DNA of 16,614 nt, taken from Pseudomonadota bacterium. Lineage in GTDB: Bacteria; Pseudomonadota; Gammaproteobacteria; Burkholderiales; Burkholderiaceae_D. The notes beneath the pieces are model-generated. The model did not search any database and was not told the origin of the DNA. It saw nothing but the letters and a program-made list of their open reading frames with translations. The stretch lies in contig JAEWEK010000346.1 in the NCBI GenBank assembly GCA_023389425.1, forward strand, positions 1 to 16,614, given 5' to 3'. Below, one piece after another: positions 6,835-14,490 of this stretch; positions within the stretch are counted from its first letter, which is position 1; each line of letters starts with the position of its first letter. The position numbers and the translations under genes are program-made.

Positions 6835-9258
6835 ATGCCTACTTTGCGCCTCTTTACGCTCGGTGGACTGGGCCTGCGTGCCAGGATCGTCTTGCTCGTG
6901 CTATTGATCGTCACACCGCTGACGATCGTGCTTGGGCTGCAAATAACCACATTGCATCGAGAGCAGGCCGCGAACTTGTTCAAGGATGCCCAGGCGTCGG
7001 CGATGATGATCGCGGATCAACCGAGGATGATCATTCCGGCTCCCCACAGTTACCTGGCAACGCTTGCCCGGCTGGTGCAGGCCCGCGCGCGCGACGGCTG
7101 TGGCGGCCTGTCCCGCTTGTTCAGCCCATTGCTTGAGGCCCATCCCTACTTCACCACCTTGAGCCTGCTTGACCTGAACGGCCAGGCGACCTGCCATTAC
7201 ATGCCGCGGGACAGGGAGGTGAATGTCGCCGACCGCTCGTATTTCCGCCAGATCGTGCGCACAGGCAGCTACACCATCAGCAACCTGGTGACCGACCGCT
7301 TCACCGGCAAGGATTCGATCATCTTCAGTGCGCCGGTACTGGACGACGCGCGGCATCTGCACAATGTGCTCATTCTGGGCCTGAGCGCGGACTGGCTCGC
7401 GCGCACGCTGCAGGACGCGGTGACGCGGGCCCACCTCCCCACGGGCGCGGTTGCAGTGGTCGTGGATGATGCGGGAACGGTGGTGGCGTCCGCGCCAGCC
7501 ACGTTCGCCAGCCGGGGCAGCAAAGTGAGAAACTGGTCCGCGGTGCATGCCGCCTTGTCGGCGCCCACCCCGATCGTACGCGATGAGGTCTGGCGTGACG
7601 GCGTGCGCCGGGCAAGCGCCTACGTGCGCCTGTTCGATGCGCCCAATGGCGCCATCCACGTGCGGGTGGGCGTACCGATCGATCCCGTGATGGGTACGCT
7701 CGCGCGGTCGACCGGGGCGCGCATCGGCATCGTCGTCGCGGTCATGACACTCGCACTCGCGCTTACCTGGTTCGCCAGCGAAAGCCTGGTCTTGCGCCCT
7801 CTGCGCAAGGTGTGGCGGGCCGCCAATGCGCTGCGGCAGGGAGATTTCTCGGCCCGGGTCGGCCCGGTGAAGGTGCGTGGCGAGCTGGGCGAATTGGCCA
7901 GCGCCTTCGACAACATGGCCGACCGGCTCGCGGAAGACCGCGAAGGCCTGCAGCGGCTGGCGATGCACGATCCGCTCACTGGCTTGTTCAACCGTGCCGC
8001 GATGCGGCAGGCGCTCGCCGGCGCGCTGGAGGAGGTTGCCGCGGGCAGGATGAATGGCGTCGCGGTCATCCTGCTGGACCTGGACGGCTTCAAGGAAATC
8101 AACGACAGTCTCGGCCACCCCGTCGGGGACCAGGTGCTGGTACACATCGCCGAGCAGCTGCTCGCGACGGCGCAGGACTGGCCGCACGCCATGCCGGCCC
8201 GGCTTGGTGGCGATGAGTTCGTGATCGTGGTCCGGCATCAGGACGATGCGGCATCGGTCGAATCGCTGGCGGTCGCCATCAGGGACCGCATCATGCATCC
8301 GCTTGCCGTGGCTGATCACAAGTTCTTGCTGGCGGCCAGCGGCGGGATCGTGCTCGCTCCCGAACATGGAACGGATGTCGACACCCTGATACAGAACGCG
8401 GACGTCGCCATGTACCAGGCCAAGCGCCACAAGCGGGCCGGATTTTGTGTGTTTGCGCCGGAGCTGAACGCCGATGCCCCGGCGCGGCTCAGGATGCATC
8501 ATTTGTTGAAGGAGGCGGTGGCGCGTAAGGAGTTGGTGCTGCACTACCAGCCGAAGGTCGATGCGCGATCCGGCAAGCTGTCCGGGTGCGAAGCCCTGGT
8601 GCGCTGGAACAGCCCCGTGCTCGGCCCCGTTTCGCCCGCCCAGTTCATCCCGCTTGCCGAGCAGACTGGCGTCATTGCCGACATCGGCGATTGGGTGTTG
8701 CGCACGGCCTGTGCGCAGTTGCGTGCGTGGCAGGGCCGGATTCCCGAGCAGTTCAAAATCGCCGTGAACCTGTCGCCCCGCCAGTTCAATGAGCGTGACC
8801 TGTCCAATGATGTCGCGAGGCTGCTGCAGGAGGCCGCGGTACCGGGAAACCGGCTCGAAATCGAGATCACGGAAGGGGCGCTGATGCACGATCCTGCCGA
8901 GGCAATCGAGGCCCTGCATCGGTTACGTGCGCTCGGCGTCGCGGTCGCCGTCGACGATTTCGGCACCGGCTATTCGAGCCTGGCCTACCTTAAACACCTG
9001 CCGATAGACAGATTGAAGGTCGACCGGGCATTCGTTGCCGGTCTGCCGGACGATGCACGCGACCGTGCCATCATCGGCGCCGTCGTTGCGATCGCCACCG
9101 AAGTGGGATTTCACGTTACTGCGGAAGGCGTCGAAACGCCGGAGCAAGCGAACAGCCTGCGCAAGCTCGGGTGCGACGAATTCCAAGGCTACCATTTCGG
9201 CAGGCCTGTGCCTGCCGCAGAGTTTGAGGTCGTGCTGGCTGGCCAGCTTGTATCTTAA
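6835..9258 (+). CDS. Membrane-anchored diguanylate cyclase/phosphodiesterase (CACHE-like sensor - HAMP - GGDEF - EAL)
   Basis: Predicted cyclic-di-GMP enzyme of the inner membrane. Its 807 residues contain a first membrane helix (about 17-36), a periplasmic region (about 37-290) with CACHE/PAS-like features such as DRSYFRQIV and ISNLVTDRFTGKDSIIFSAPV, a second helix (about 296-314), and HAMP (about 315-370). GGDEF follows (about 375-540, motif LGGDEF with GGDEF at 458-462), then EAL (about 555-800). EAL-domain residues look complete: CEALVRW (585-591), EIEITE (675-680), DDFGTGYSS (707-715), KVD (728-730), AEGVET (763-768). The RxxD inhibitory site expected upstream of GGDEF is absent (WPHA at that spacing). 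Both activities are therefore possible; which one dominates cannot be told. The periplasmic part suggests that a small molecule is sensed. Confidence 0.93.
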   Translation: MPTLRLFTLGGLGLRARIVLLVLLIVTPLTIVLGLQITTLHREQAANLFKDAQASAMMIADQPRMIIPAPHSYLATLARLVQARARDGCGGLSRLFSPLLEAHPYFTTLSLLDLNGQATCHYMPRDREVNVADRSYFRQIVRTGSYTISNLVTDRFTGKDSIIFSAPVLDDARHLHNVLILGLSADWLARTLQDAVTRAHLPTGAVAVVVDDAGTVVASAPATFASRGSKVRNWSAVHAALSAPTPIVRDEVWRDGVRRASAYVRLFDAPNGAIHVRVGVPIDPVMGTLARSTGARIGIVVAVMTLALALTWFASESLVLRPLRKVWRAANALRQGDFSARVGPVKVRGELGELASAFDNMADRLAEDREGLQRLAMHDPLTGLFNRAAMRQALAGALEEVAAGRMNGVAVILLDLDGFKEINDSLGHPVGDQVLVHIAEQLLATAQDWPHAMPARLGGDEFVIVVRHQDDAASVESLAVAIRDRIMHPLAVADHKFLLAASGGIVLAPEHGTDVDTLIQNADVAMYQAKRHKRAGFCVFAPELNADAPARLRMHHLLKEAVARKELVLHYQPKVDARSGKLSGCEALVRWNSPVLGPVSPAQFIPLAEQTGVIADIGDWVLRTACAQLRAWQGRIPEQFKIAVNLSPRQFNERDLSNDVARLLQEAAVPGNRLEIEITEGALMHDPAEAIEALHRLRALGVAVAVDDFGTGYSSLAYLKHLPIDRLKVDRAFVAGLPDDARDRAIIGAVVAIATEVGFHVTAEGVETPEQANSLRKLGCDEFQGYHFGRPVPAAEFEVVLAGQLVS

Positions 9259-9289
9259 GAGCCATCGGTTTGTTTCGGACCATAATTTG

Positions 9290-9318
9290 TTGACCCCGAT
9301 GGGTGAATCGGCAAAGAT
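9290..9318 (+). promoter_or_regulatory. Weak candidate promoter for the peroxiredoxin gene
   Basis: TTGACC (9290-9295), a 17-nt spacer, then AAAGAT (9313-9318). The -35 is good and the -10 poor. A start near 9325 would leave a leader of about 35 nt containing the strong AAAGGAG site (9347-9353). Confidence 0.3.
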
Positions 9319-9359
9319 GGCGATCGAACATTGAATCACCCCCAACAAAGGAGCTCAAC

Positions 9360-9920
9360 ATGACCCATTTCGGCAAGCAACTCTCGCGCGCGGCAATCGG
9401 CAGCGTACTGGCGCTTTTTGCGTCCGTGGCCCTGGCGGCCCTGCCGGAAGGCGCCAAGGCCCCGGATTTCCAACTGAACGCCGCGCTGGCCGGCAAGCCG
9501 ATGACGTTTTCGCTCGCACAAGCGCTCCATAAGGGCCCGGTGGTGCTGTACTTTTTCCCCGCTGCCTTCACCAAGGGCTGCACCATAGAAGCGCATGCAT
9601 TTGCCGAGGCAACGGAGGACTTCAACAAGCTGAATGCGACGGTCATCGGTGTCACCGCCGGCAATATCGACCGTGTGGCCGAGTTCTCGAACGTCGAATG
9701 CCGCGACAAGTTTGCCGTTGCAGCGGATCCTGGCGCCAAGGTGGCGGCCGAGTATCAGACCCAGTTCACCACCAAGAGCGGCACCGCGCTCTCGGAGCGG
9801 ACTTCCTTCGTCATTGCTCCGGATGGAAAGATTTTGATGAGCTACACCGATCCGAGCCCCGAACAGCACATCCAGAAGACGATGAATGCTGTAAAGGCCT
9901 GGCACGACGCCGCGAAATAA
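9360..9920 (+). CDS. Secreted peroxiredoxin (AhpC/TSA, BCP/PrxQ-like)
   Basis: Thiol peroxidase predicted to reduce peroxides outside the cytoplasm. The start is ATG at 9360, not the in-frame ATG at 9303, because AAAGGAG at 9347-9353 is ideally spaced and the resulting 186-residue protein begins with a signal peptide (KQLSR, hydrophobic 11-23, cleavage likely after ALA at 24-26). The peroxidatic motif PAAFTKGC (67-74) puts the active Cys at 74. The residue five places on, the resolving Cys in E. coli BCP, is His79 here. The only other Cys in the mature protein is C114 in NVECRDKF, so it is the candidate resolving Cys. SERTSFVIAPDGKI (145-158) is typical of the fold. It converges on alr across a repeat element. 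Confidence 0.9.
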   Translation: MTHFGKQLSRAAIGSVLALFASVALAALPEGAKAPDFQLNAALAGKPMTFSLAQALHKGPVVLYFFPAAFTKGCTIEAHAFAEATEDFNKLNATVIGVTAGNIDRVAEFSNVECRDKFAVAADPGAKVAAEYQTQFTTKSGTALSERTSFVIAPDGKILMSYTDPSPEQHIQKTMNAVKAWHDAAK

Positions 9921-9929
9921 TCGCAAGCA

Positions 9930-10109
9930 AAACAAAAGGCGCCGGCTGCGTTAAGTGTTGGAAGTGATTCGTCGTTCCGGCGAAGGCCGGAATCCATGCT
10001 GAATGTGCCTGCTTGCAGCTCTCGCCGCAGCCGCGATCCAATATGCTCAGTATGGGTCCCGGCCTGCGCCGGGACGACGTGCTTAAGTCAACACTTAACG
10101 CAGACAGCG
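9930..10109. repeat. Nested inverted-repeat element, copy 1 of a tandem pair
   Basis: This copy and the next are direct repeats with a 182-bp period, about 96% identical (7 differences over 180 nt by eye). Each has outer arms TGCGTTAAGTGTTG (9947-9960) and CAACACTTAACGCA (10089-10102), a perfect 14-bp inverted repeat. Inside lie two REP-like arms: TTCCGGC-GAAG-GCCGGAA on the left, and GTCCCGGCCTGCGCCGGGAC on the right. In this copy the outer pairing is interrupted by three changes near 9945. The element fills the gap between two convergent genes and could act as a bidirectional transcription stop. Confidence 0.88.
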
Positions 10110-10111
10110 TC

Positions 10112-10291
10112 AAACAAAAGGCGCTATCTGCGTTAAGTGTTGAAAGTGATTCGTCGTTCCGGCGGAGGCCGGAACCCATGCTGAATGTGCCTGCTTGCAG
10201 CTCTCGCCACAGCCGCGATCCAATATGCTCAGTATGGGTCCCGGCCTGCGCCGGGACGACGTGCTTAAGTCAACACTTAACGCAGACAGCG
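10112..10291. repeat. Nested inverted-repeat element, copy 2 of a tandem pair
   Basis: The better-preserved copy. The outer arms pair over 22 bp with one mismatch (starting GCGCTATCTGCGTT on the left; the right arm ends GCAGACAGCGC). The inner REP arms are TTCCGGC-GGAG-GCCGGAA and GTCCCGGCCTGCGCCGGGAC. The right outer arm ends at the stop codon of alr (10292-10294). With terminal inverted repeats and no coding capacity it resembles a miniature element carrying a REP pair, but I see no target-site duplication. Confidence 0.88.
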
Positions 10292-11434
10292 CTATTCCGT
10301 GTAGCGCCGATGAAAGCGCGCGCCGAGCCGCGTCAGCATTTCGTACCCAATCGTCCCAGCCTGGCTCGCCACTTCGTCCACATGCTGATGTGGCCCGAGT
10401 AGTTCGACCACTTGGCCGGGCGCGACGCGCATTTCCGGCAGGCCCGTCACATCCAGCGTGATGCTATCCATCGATACCGTGCCGGCGACCGGCACTTGCA
10501 CGCCGTCGATCCAGGCATGGCCATGGCCCGAGAGCGAACGAATCCAGCCGTCCGCATAACCGATGGAAATCGTCGCGATGCGGCGCTTGCCGTCGGCCTT
10601 GTAGCGCGCGCCGTAGCCCACCACGTCGCCGGCATCGATGGTCCGCACCTGGACGATGCGCGCGTCCAGCGAGACCGCCTGATGCAAGGGATTCGGCTTG
10701 CCCGGCTGAGGATTGATTCCGTACAGGGCCGCACCCGGCCGTACCAGGTCGTAGTGAAAGTCGGAGCCCAGAAAGACCGCCGACGAGTTCGCCAAGCTGG
10801 CACGGATGCCGGGAAAGCGCGCACGCAGCGCCTCGAAGCGTTGGCGCTGGCGCGCATTCATCGGATGCTCCGGAACATCCGCGCACGCCAGGTGGCTCAT
10901 CACCAGCTGCACATCGATGCCGTCGAGCCAGGATGACGATTCCATTATCCGGTCCAGGTCGGCGGCAGCCAGGCCCATCCGCGACATGCCGGTATCGACC
11001 TGCAAGGCGCAGGCCAGGCGCCGTCGCGCCGCGCGCGCGCATTCAGCCCATTCCTGCACCTGGCCGGGATCGTTCAGGACAGGCACCAGCCCATGTTCAA
11101 GAAACTCCCGCCCGGTGCCCGGCATCGGCCCGTGCAGGACATGGATGCGGCTATCGGGCGGCACCAGCGGACGCAGGCGGATGCCTTCCTCCAGGTGCGC
11201 GGTAAAGAAGGTGCGGCAGCCTTCACGCGCCAGCGCGGGCGCTACCTGCGCCATGCCGAGTCCGTAGGCGTCCGCCTTCATCACCCCAGCCACTTCGGCG
11301 CCGCCGGCGCGCATGGCGAGCAGGCGATAGTTCGCGCGAATGGCGGCCAGGTCGACCGTCAACACAGCACCGGCGCGCGGCGCCGGGACCGATGCGACGG
11401 ACACCGGCCGCACGGGAGCGTCCAGTTCCATCAT
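10292..11434 (-). CDS. alr: Alanine racemase, probably the catabolic DadX type
   Basis: PLP enzyme that interconverts L- and D-alanine in the cytoplasm. The 380-residue protein has the PLP lysine in GVMKADAYGLG (K53), QVDTGMSRMG (145-154), VRPGAALYGINP (231-242), the catalytic tyrosine in VVGYGARYKA (Y274), and VAGTVSMDSITLDVT (316-330). These are standard alanine racemase landmarks. It starts 4 nt after the dadA stop, so the two form an operon, and together they turn L-alanine into D-alanine and then pyruvate. That context favours the catabolic DadX role over cell-wall supply. Two adjacent ATG codons begin the gene; either 11434 or 11431 may be used. The N-terminal 20 residues before GAVLTVDLAAI are an extension compared with short family members. 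Confidence 0.94.
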   Translation of the reverse strand: MMELDAPVRPVSVASVPAPRAGAVLTVDLAAIRANYRLLAMRAGGAEVAGVMKADAYGLGMAQVAPALAREGCRTFFTAHLEEGIRLRPLVPPDSRIHVLHGPMPGTGREFLEHGLVPVLNDPGQVQEWAECARAARRRLACALQVDTGMSRMGLAAADLDRIMESSSWLDGIDVQLVMSHLACADVPEHPMNARQRQRFEALRARFPGIRASLANSSAVFLGSDFHYDLVRPGAALYGINPQPGKPNPLHQAVSLDARIVQVRTIDAGDVVGYGARYKADGKRRIATISIGYADGWIRSLSGHGHAWIDGVQVPVAGTVSMDSITLDVTGLPEMRVAPGQVVELLGPHQHVDEVASQAGTIGYEMLTRLGARFHRRYTE

Positions 11435-11438
11435 GCCG

Positions 11439-12740
11439 TCAAGCGCCGATCAGGCTGGGACGGCCGGCAAGCGGCGTGTCGCCGGCATAGCGGAACACCG
11501 CCAGGTCGTCCGCGTGGATGGCCGGGCTCTTTCCGCTGACCATGTCGGCGATGACGCTGGCCGATCCGCAGGCCATGGTCCAGCCGAGCGTGCCGTGGCC
11601 GGTGTTCAGGAACAGGTTGCGCAGCGGCGTGGCGCCGACGATCGGCGTGCTGTCCGGCGTCATCGGGCGCAAGCCGGTCCAGAAGGTGGCGCGGCTGACG
11701 TCGCCACCCGCCGGGAACAGGTCGTTGACCACCAGCTCCAGCGTCTCGCGCCGGCGCGGATTGAGCGTCGTGTTGTAGCCGCCGATTTCGGCCATGCCGC
11801 CCACGCGGATGCGGTCGTCGAAGCGGGTCACCGCGACCTTGTAGGTCTCGTCGAGAATGGTCGATACAGGCGCCATCGCGGCATCGGTGATCGGCACGGT
11901 GATCGAGTAGCCCTTGAGCGGATAGACCGGCACCGGGAACTGCTCCTTCAGCAGCAGCCGCGAGTAGCTGCCCAGCGCGAGCACGTAGCGGTCGGCGGTG
12001 AACACGCCTTTGTCGGTTTGCACCCCGGTGATGGCGCCGTCCGCGATGTCCAGCTTGCGGATCCCGGTGCCGAATTCGAAGCGCACGCCCAACTCCTGCG
12101 CCATCTGGGCGAGGCGGGTGGTGAACAGCTGGCAGTCGCCGGTCTCATCGTTGGGCAGGCGCAGGCCGCCCACCAGCTTGTCCTTGACCTTGGCCAGCGC
12201 CGGCTCGGCCTGGGCCAGTTGGTCGCGGGTGAGCAGTTCATACGCCACGCCGGCCTGCTTGAGCACGTCGATGTCCTTGGCGGCGCTGTCGTATTGCTGG
12301 CTGGTGCGGAACAGCTGGAGCGTACCTTGCTGGCGGCCTTCGTAGGCGATGCCCGTATCCTGGCGCAGCTGCCGGATGCAGTCGCGGCTGTACTCGGCCA
12401 ACCGCACCATGCGCTCCTTGTTGACGGCATAGCGTTCGGCCGAGCAGTTGCGGAACATCTCCCACATCCACTGCAGCTGGAACAGCGAACCGTCCGGACG
12501 GATCGCCAGCGGCGCGTGGCGCTGGAACAGCCACTTGGCGGCCTTCAGGGGAACACCCGGCGCGGCCCACGGCGAAGCATAGCCGGGCGAGATCTGGCCG
12601 GCGTTGGCAAAACTGGTCTCGAGCGCCGGGCCAGGCTGGCGGTCGATGACCGTCACCTGGTGGCCGGCTTTCGCCAGATAATAGGCCGTGGTCACGCCGA
12701 CCACGCCGCTGCCCAGTACCAGAACCCGCGATGCTCCCAT
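11439..12740 (-). CDS. dadA: D-amino acid dehydrogenase small subunit
   Basis: FAD enzyme that oxidises D-alanine and other D-amino acids to 2-oxo acids at the inner membrane, passing electrons to the respiratory chain. The 433-residue protein opens with RVLVLGSGVVGVTTAYYLAK (dinucleotide-binding GSGVVG at 10-15) and then has TSFANAGQISPGYASPWAAPG, a near-diagnostic DadA segment. Later come PLKGYSITVP and FWTGLRPMTPDSTPIVG, and NTGHGTLGWTMACGSA near the C-terminus. Length fits the family. A GGGGACA sequence lies a few bases before the ATG. It is the first gene of dadA-alr and is divergent from an Lrp-family gene with a 99-bp gap, the arrangement expected for regulation by that protein (compare Lrp control of dadAX in E. 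coli and DadR in Pseudomonas). Confidence 0.96.
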   Translation of the reverse strand: MGASRVLVLGSGVVGVTTAYYLAKAGHQVTVIDRQPGPALETSFANAGQISPGYASPWAAPGVPLKAAKWLFQRHAPLAIRPDGSLFQLQWMWEMFRNCSAERYAVNKERMVRLAEYSRDCIRQLRQDTGIAYEGRQQGTLQLFRTSQQYDSAAKDIDVLKQAGVAYELLTRDQLAQAEPALAKVKDKLVGGLRLPNDETGDCQLFTTRLAQMAQELGVRFEFGTGIRKLDIADGAITGVQTDKGVFTADRYVLALGSYSRLLLKEQFPVPVYPLKGYSITVPITDAAMAPVSTILDETYKVAVTRFDDRIRVGGMAEIGGYNTTLNPRRRETLELVVNDLFPAGGDVSRATFWTGLRPMTPDSTPIVGATPLRNLFLNTGHGTLGWTMACGSASVIADMVSGKSPAIHADDLAVFRYAGDTPLAGRPSLIGA

Positions 12741-12767
12741 TGATGTCCCCGAAAAGTGTATTAGGTT

Positions 12768-12782
12768 TAGTAATGCTTGCTA
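12768..12782. promoter_or_regulatory. Candidate Lrp/DadR-type operator between dadA and the regulator gene
   Basis: TAGTAATGCTTGCTA is an imperfect dyad that fits 12 of 15 positions of the E. coli Lrp consensus YAGHAWATTWTDCTR, including both outer triplets. It lies 28 bp before the dadA start. A TTGACG on the minus strand (12791-12796) is spaced to put a weak dadA -10 box over this site. A second dyad, ACAGG-N10-CCTGT (12796-12815), lies on the regulator side. Confidence 0.45.
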
Positions 12783-12839
12783 TGGTATCTCGTCAACAGG
12801 CATACTTGTTCCTGTAAAAATTACTGTTTTTGGTGAAAT

Positions 12840-13331
12840 ATGCGGGTTCACAAGGAATCGAGCCGCGTGCTCGACAAGATCGACCTCCATATCCTGTCCA
12901 TCCTGCAGGAGGACGGGCGCATCGTGATGAAGGACCTGGCCGAGCAGGTGGGCCTGTCGCTGACGCCCTGCATCGAGCGCGTCAAGCGCATGGAACGCGA
13001 CGGCGTCATTGCCGGCTACCATGCGCGCGTGGCCCCGGTGGCGCTGGGATTGCGGATCCTGGTCTTCGTCGAGATCACATTGCACCAGAAATCCGAGAAG
13101 GCATTCGAGCGCTTCCGCCGCGCCATGCTGGCCATTCCCGAAGTGCTCGAATGCCACCTCGTGTCGGGCGATTTCGACTACCTCATCAAGGCGCGGATCC
13201 CGGAGATGACGGAATATCGCCGCCTGCTCGGCGAGATCCTGCACGTCGCCGATGGCGGCCAGTCCAAGAGTTATGTGGTGATGGAAGAGGTGAAGGAAAC
13301 GCTGGCGCTGTCCGCGGCCGATACAAAGTAA
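12840..13331 (+). CDS. Lrp/AsnC-family transcriptional regulator, likely activator of dadA-alr
   Basis: Cytoplasmic DNA-binding protein that senses an amino acid. Residues 11-60 form the winged helix (LDKIDLHILSILQEDGRI, then DLAEQVGLSLTPCIERVKRMERDGVI). The RAM ligand domain follows from about 70 (ILVFVEITL, HLVSGDFDYLIKARI, SYVVMEEVK). The 163-residue length is standard. It is divergent from dadA, so by analogy to E. coli Lrp and Pseudomonas DadR it probably responds to alanine and controls dadA-alr. The start is ATG at 12840; the ribosome site GGTGA (12832-12836) is weak. A possible promoter is TTGCTA (12777-12782), an 18-nt spacer, then CATACT (12801-12806). The tartrate dehydrogenase gene follows 36 nt later and may be co-transcribed. 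Confidence 0.9.
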   Translation: MRVHKESSRVLDKIDLHILSILQEDGRIVMKDLAEQVGLSLTPCIERVKRMERDGVIAGYHARVAPVALGLRILVFVEITLHQKSEKAFERFRRAMLAIPEVLECHLVSGDFDYLIKARIPEMTEYRRLLGEILHVADGGQSKSYVVMEEVKETLALSAADTK

Positions 13332-13367
13332 GGTAGCATTTCACCGTCCAAGCAAAAGAGGCTTCAA

Positions 13368-14453
13368 ATGAAAACGCATCGGATTGCGGTCATCGCCGGT
13401 GACGGCATCGGCAAGGAAGTCATGCCGGAGGGCCAGCGCGCGGTGCAAGCCGCTGCGCGCCGTTTCGGTGTGTCGCTCGACTTCACACGCTTCGAATGGG
13501 CCGATTGCGATTACTACGCCGAGCACGGGCAGATGATGCCGAGCGACTGGCACGAGCAGCTCGCCGGCTTCGACGCCATCTTCTTCGGCGCGGTGGGCTG
13601 GCCGGCCACGGTTCCCGACCATATCTCGCTGTGGGGCTCCTTGATCAAGTTCCGGCGCGAGTTCGACCAGTACGTCAACCTGCGCCCGGTGCGCCTGATG
13701 CCGGGCGTGCCTTGTCCGCTGGCCAACAAGAAGCCCGGCGATATCGACTTCTATGTGGTGCGCGAGAATACCGAAGGCGAATACTCGTCGGTCGGCGGCC
13801 GCATCTTCGACGGCACCGAGCGCGAACTGGTGCTGCAGGAGGCGGTGTTCACCCGCTACGGCACCGACCGCATCCTGCGCTATGCCTTCGAGCTGGCCCA
13901 GCGGCGCCCGAAGAAGCACCTGACCTCGGCCACCAAGTCGAACGGCATCGCCATCTCGATGCCATACTGGGACGAGCGCGTGGCCGTGGTGGGCGAGGCC
14001 TACCCGGACGTCAAATGGGACAAGTACCACATCGACATCCTGGCCGCGCGTTTCGTGCTGTCGCCGGAGCGCTTTGACGTGGTCGTCGCCAGCAACCTGT
14101 TCGGCGACATCCTGTCCGACCTGGGGCCGGCGTGCACCGGCACGATCGGCATCGCGCCGTCGGCCAACCTGAATCCGGAGCGCCGCTTCCCCTCGCTGTT
14201 CGAGCCGGTCCACGGCTCGGCGCCCGACATCGCCGGCAAGAACATCGCCAATCCGATCGCGATGATCTGGTCGGGCGCGATGATGCTGGACTTCCTCGGG
14301 CAGGGCGACGACAGCTGCAAGGCCGCGCACGACGCCATCATGCGCGCCATCGAGCGCTGCCTCACCGAAGGGCCGCGTACGCCCGACATGGGCGGCAGCG
14401 CCAACACCACCGAGGTGGGCGAGGCGATCAGCCGATACATCGAGACGGCCTGA
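13368..14453 (+). CDS. ttuC: Tartrate dehydrogenase / D-malate dehydrogenase (decarboxylating)
   Basis: NAD- and metal-dependent oxidation of tartrate or D-malate, in the isocitrate/isopropylmalate dehydrogenase superfamily. The 361-residue protein starts HRIAVIAGDGIGKEVMPEG (4-22). It has WADCDYYAEHGQMMP (44-58), FFGAVGWPATVPDHISLWG (72-90), NLRPVRLMPGVPCPL (104-118), VRENTEGEYSSVGG (131-144) and TSATKSNGI (186-194) with the likely catalytic Tyr139 and Lys190, and ASNLFGDILSDLGPA (241-255) with metal-binding aspartates. These match the tartrate dehydrogenase branch more than LeuB. The choice between TtuC and DmlA/YeaU-type activity is not settled by sequence, and these enzymes usually accept both substrates. 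AAGAGG (13356-13361) precedes the ATG. It sits between an Lrp-type gene and a VOC gene, on the same strand. Confidence 0.9.
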   Translation: MKTHRIAVIAGDGIGKEVMPEGQRAVQAAARRFGVSLDFTRFEWADCDYYAEHGQMMPSDWHEQLAGFDAIFFGAVGWPATVPDHISLWGSLIKFRREFDQYVNLRPVRLMPGVPCPLANKKPGDIDFYVVRENTEGEYSSVGGRIFDGTERELVLQEAVFTRYGTDRILRYAFELAQRRPKKHLTSATKSNGIAISMPYWDERVAVVGEAYPDVKWDKYHIDILAARFVLSPERFDVVVASNLFGDILSDLGPACTGTIGIAPSANLNPERRFPSLFEPVHGSAPDIAGKNIANPIAMIWSGAMMLDFLGQGDDSCKAAHDAIMRAIERCLTEGPRTPDMGGSANTTEVGEAISRYIETA

Positions 14454-14490
14454 CGGCCGCTGTCACGTCGACAAATTCAGAGGAAAATCA

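Noticed and set aside
6901..8919. A long open frame on the minus strand (672 codons) opposite the GGDEF-EAL gene
   Set aside because: It has no recognisable domain, is rich in Arg, His, Gln and Gly, and mirrors a well-supported gene. High-GC coding DNA often gives such antisense frames.
9303..9359. An upstream ATG start for the peroxiredoxin
   Set aside because: It would place 19 polar residues before the signal peptide, and the strong ribosome site points to 9360.
9930..10291. A CRISPR array
   Set aside because: There are only two units, each about 180 bp and internally palindromic, with no short spaced repeats and no cas genes.
11340..12743. A 467-codon plus-strand frame opposite dadA
   Set aside because: DadA on the minus strand is unmistakable. 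This frame is its shadow.
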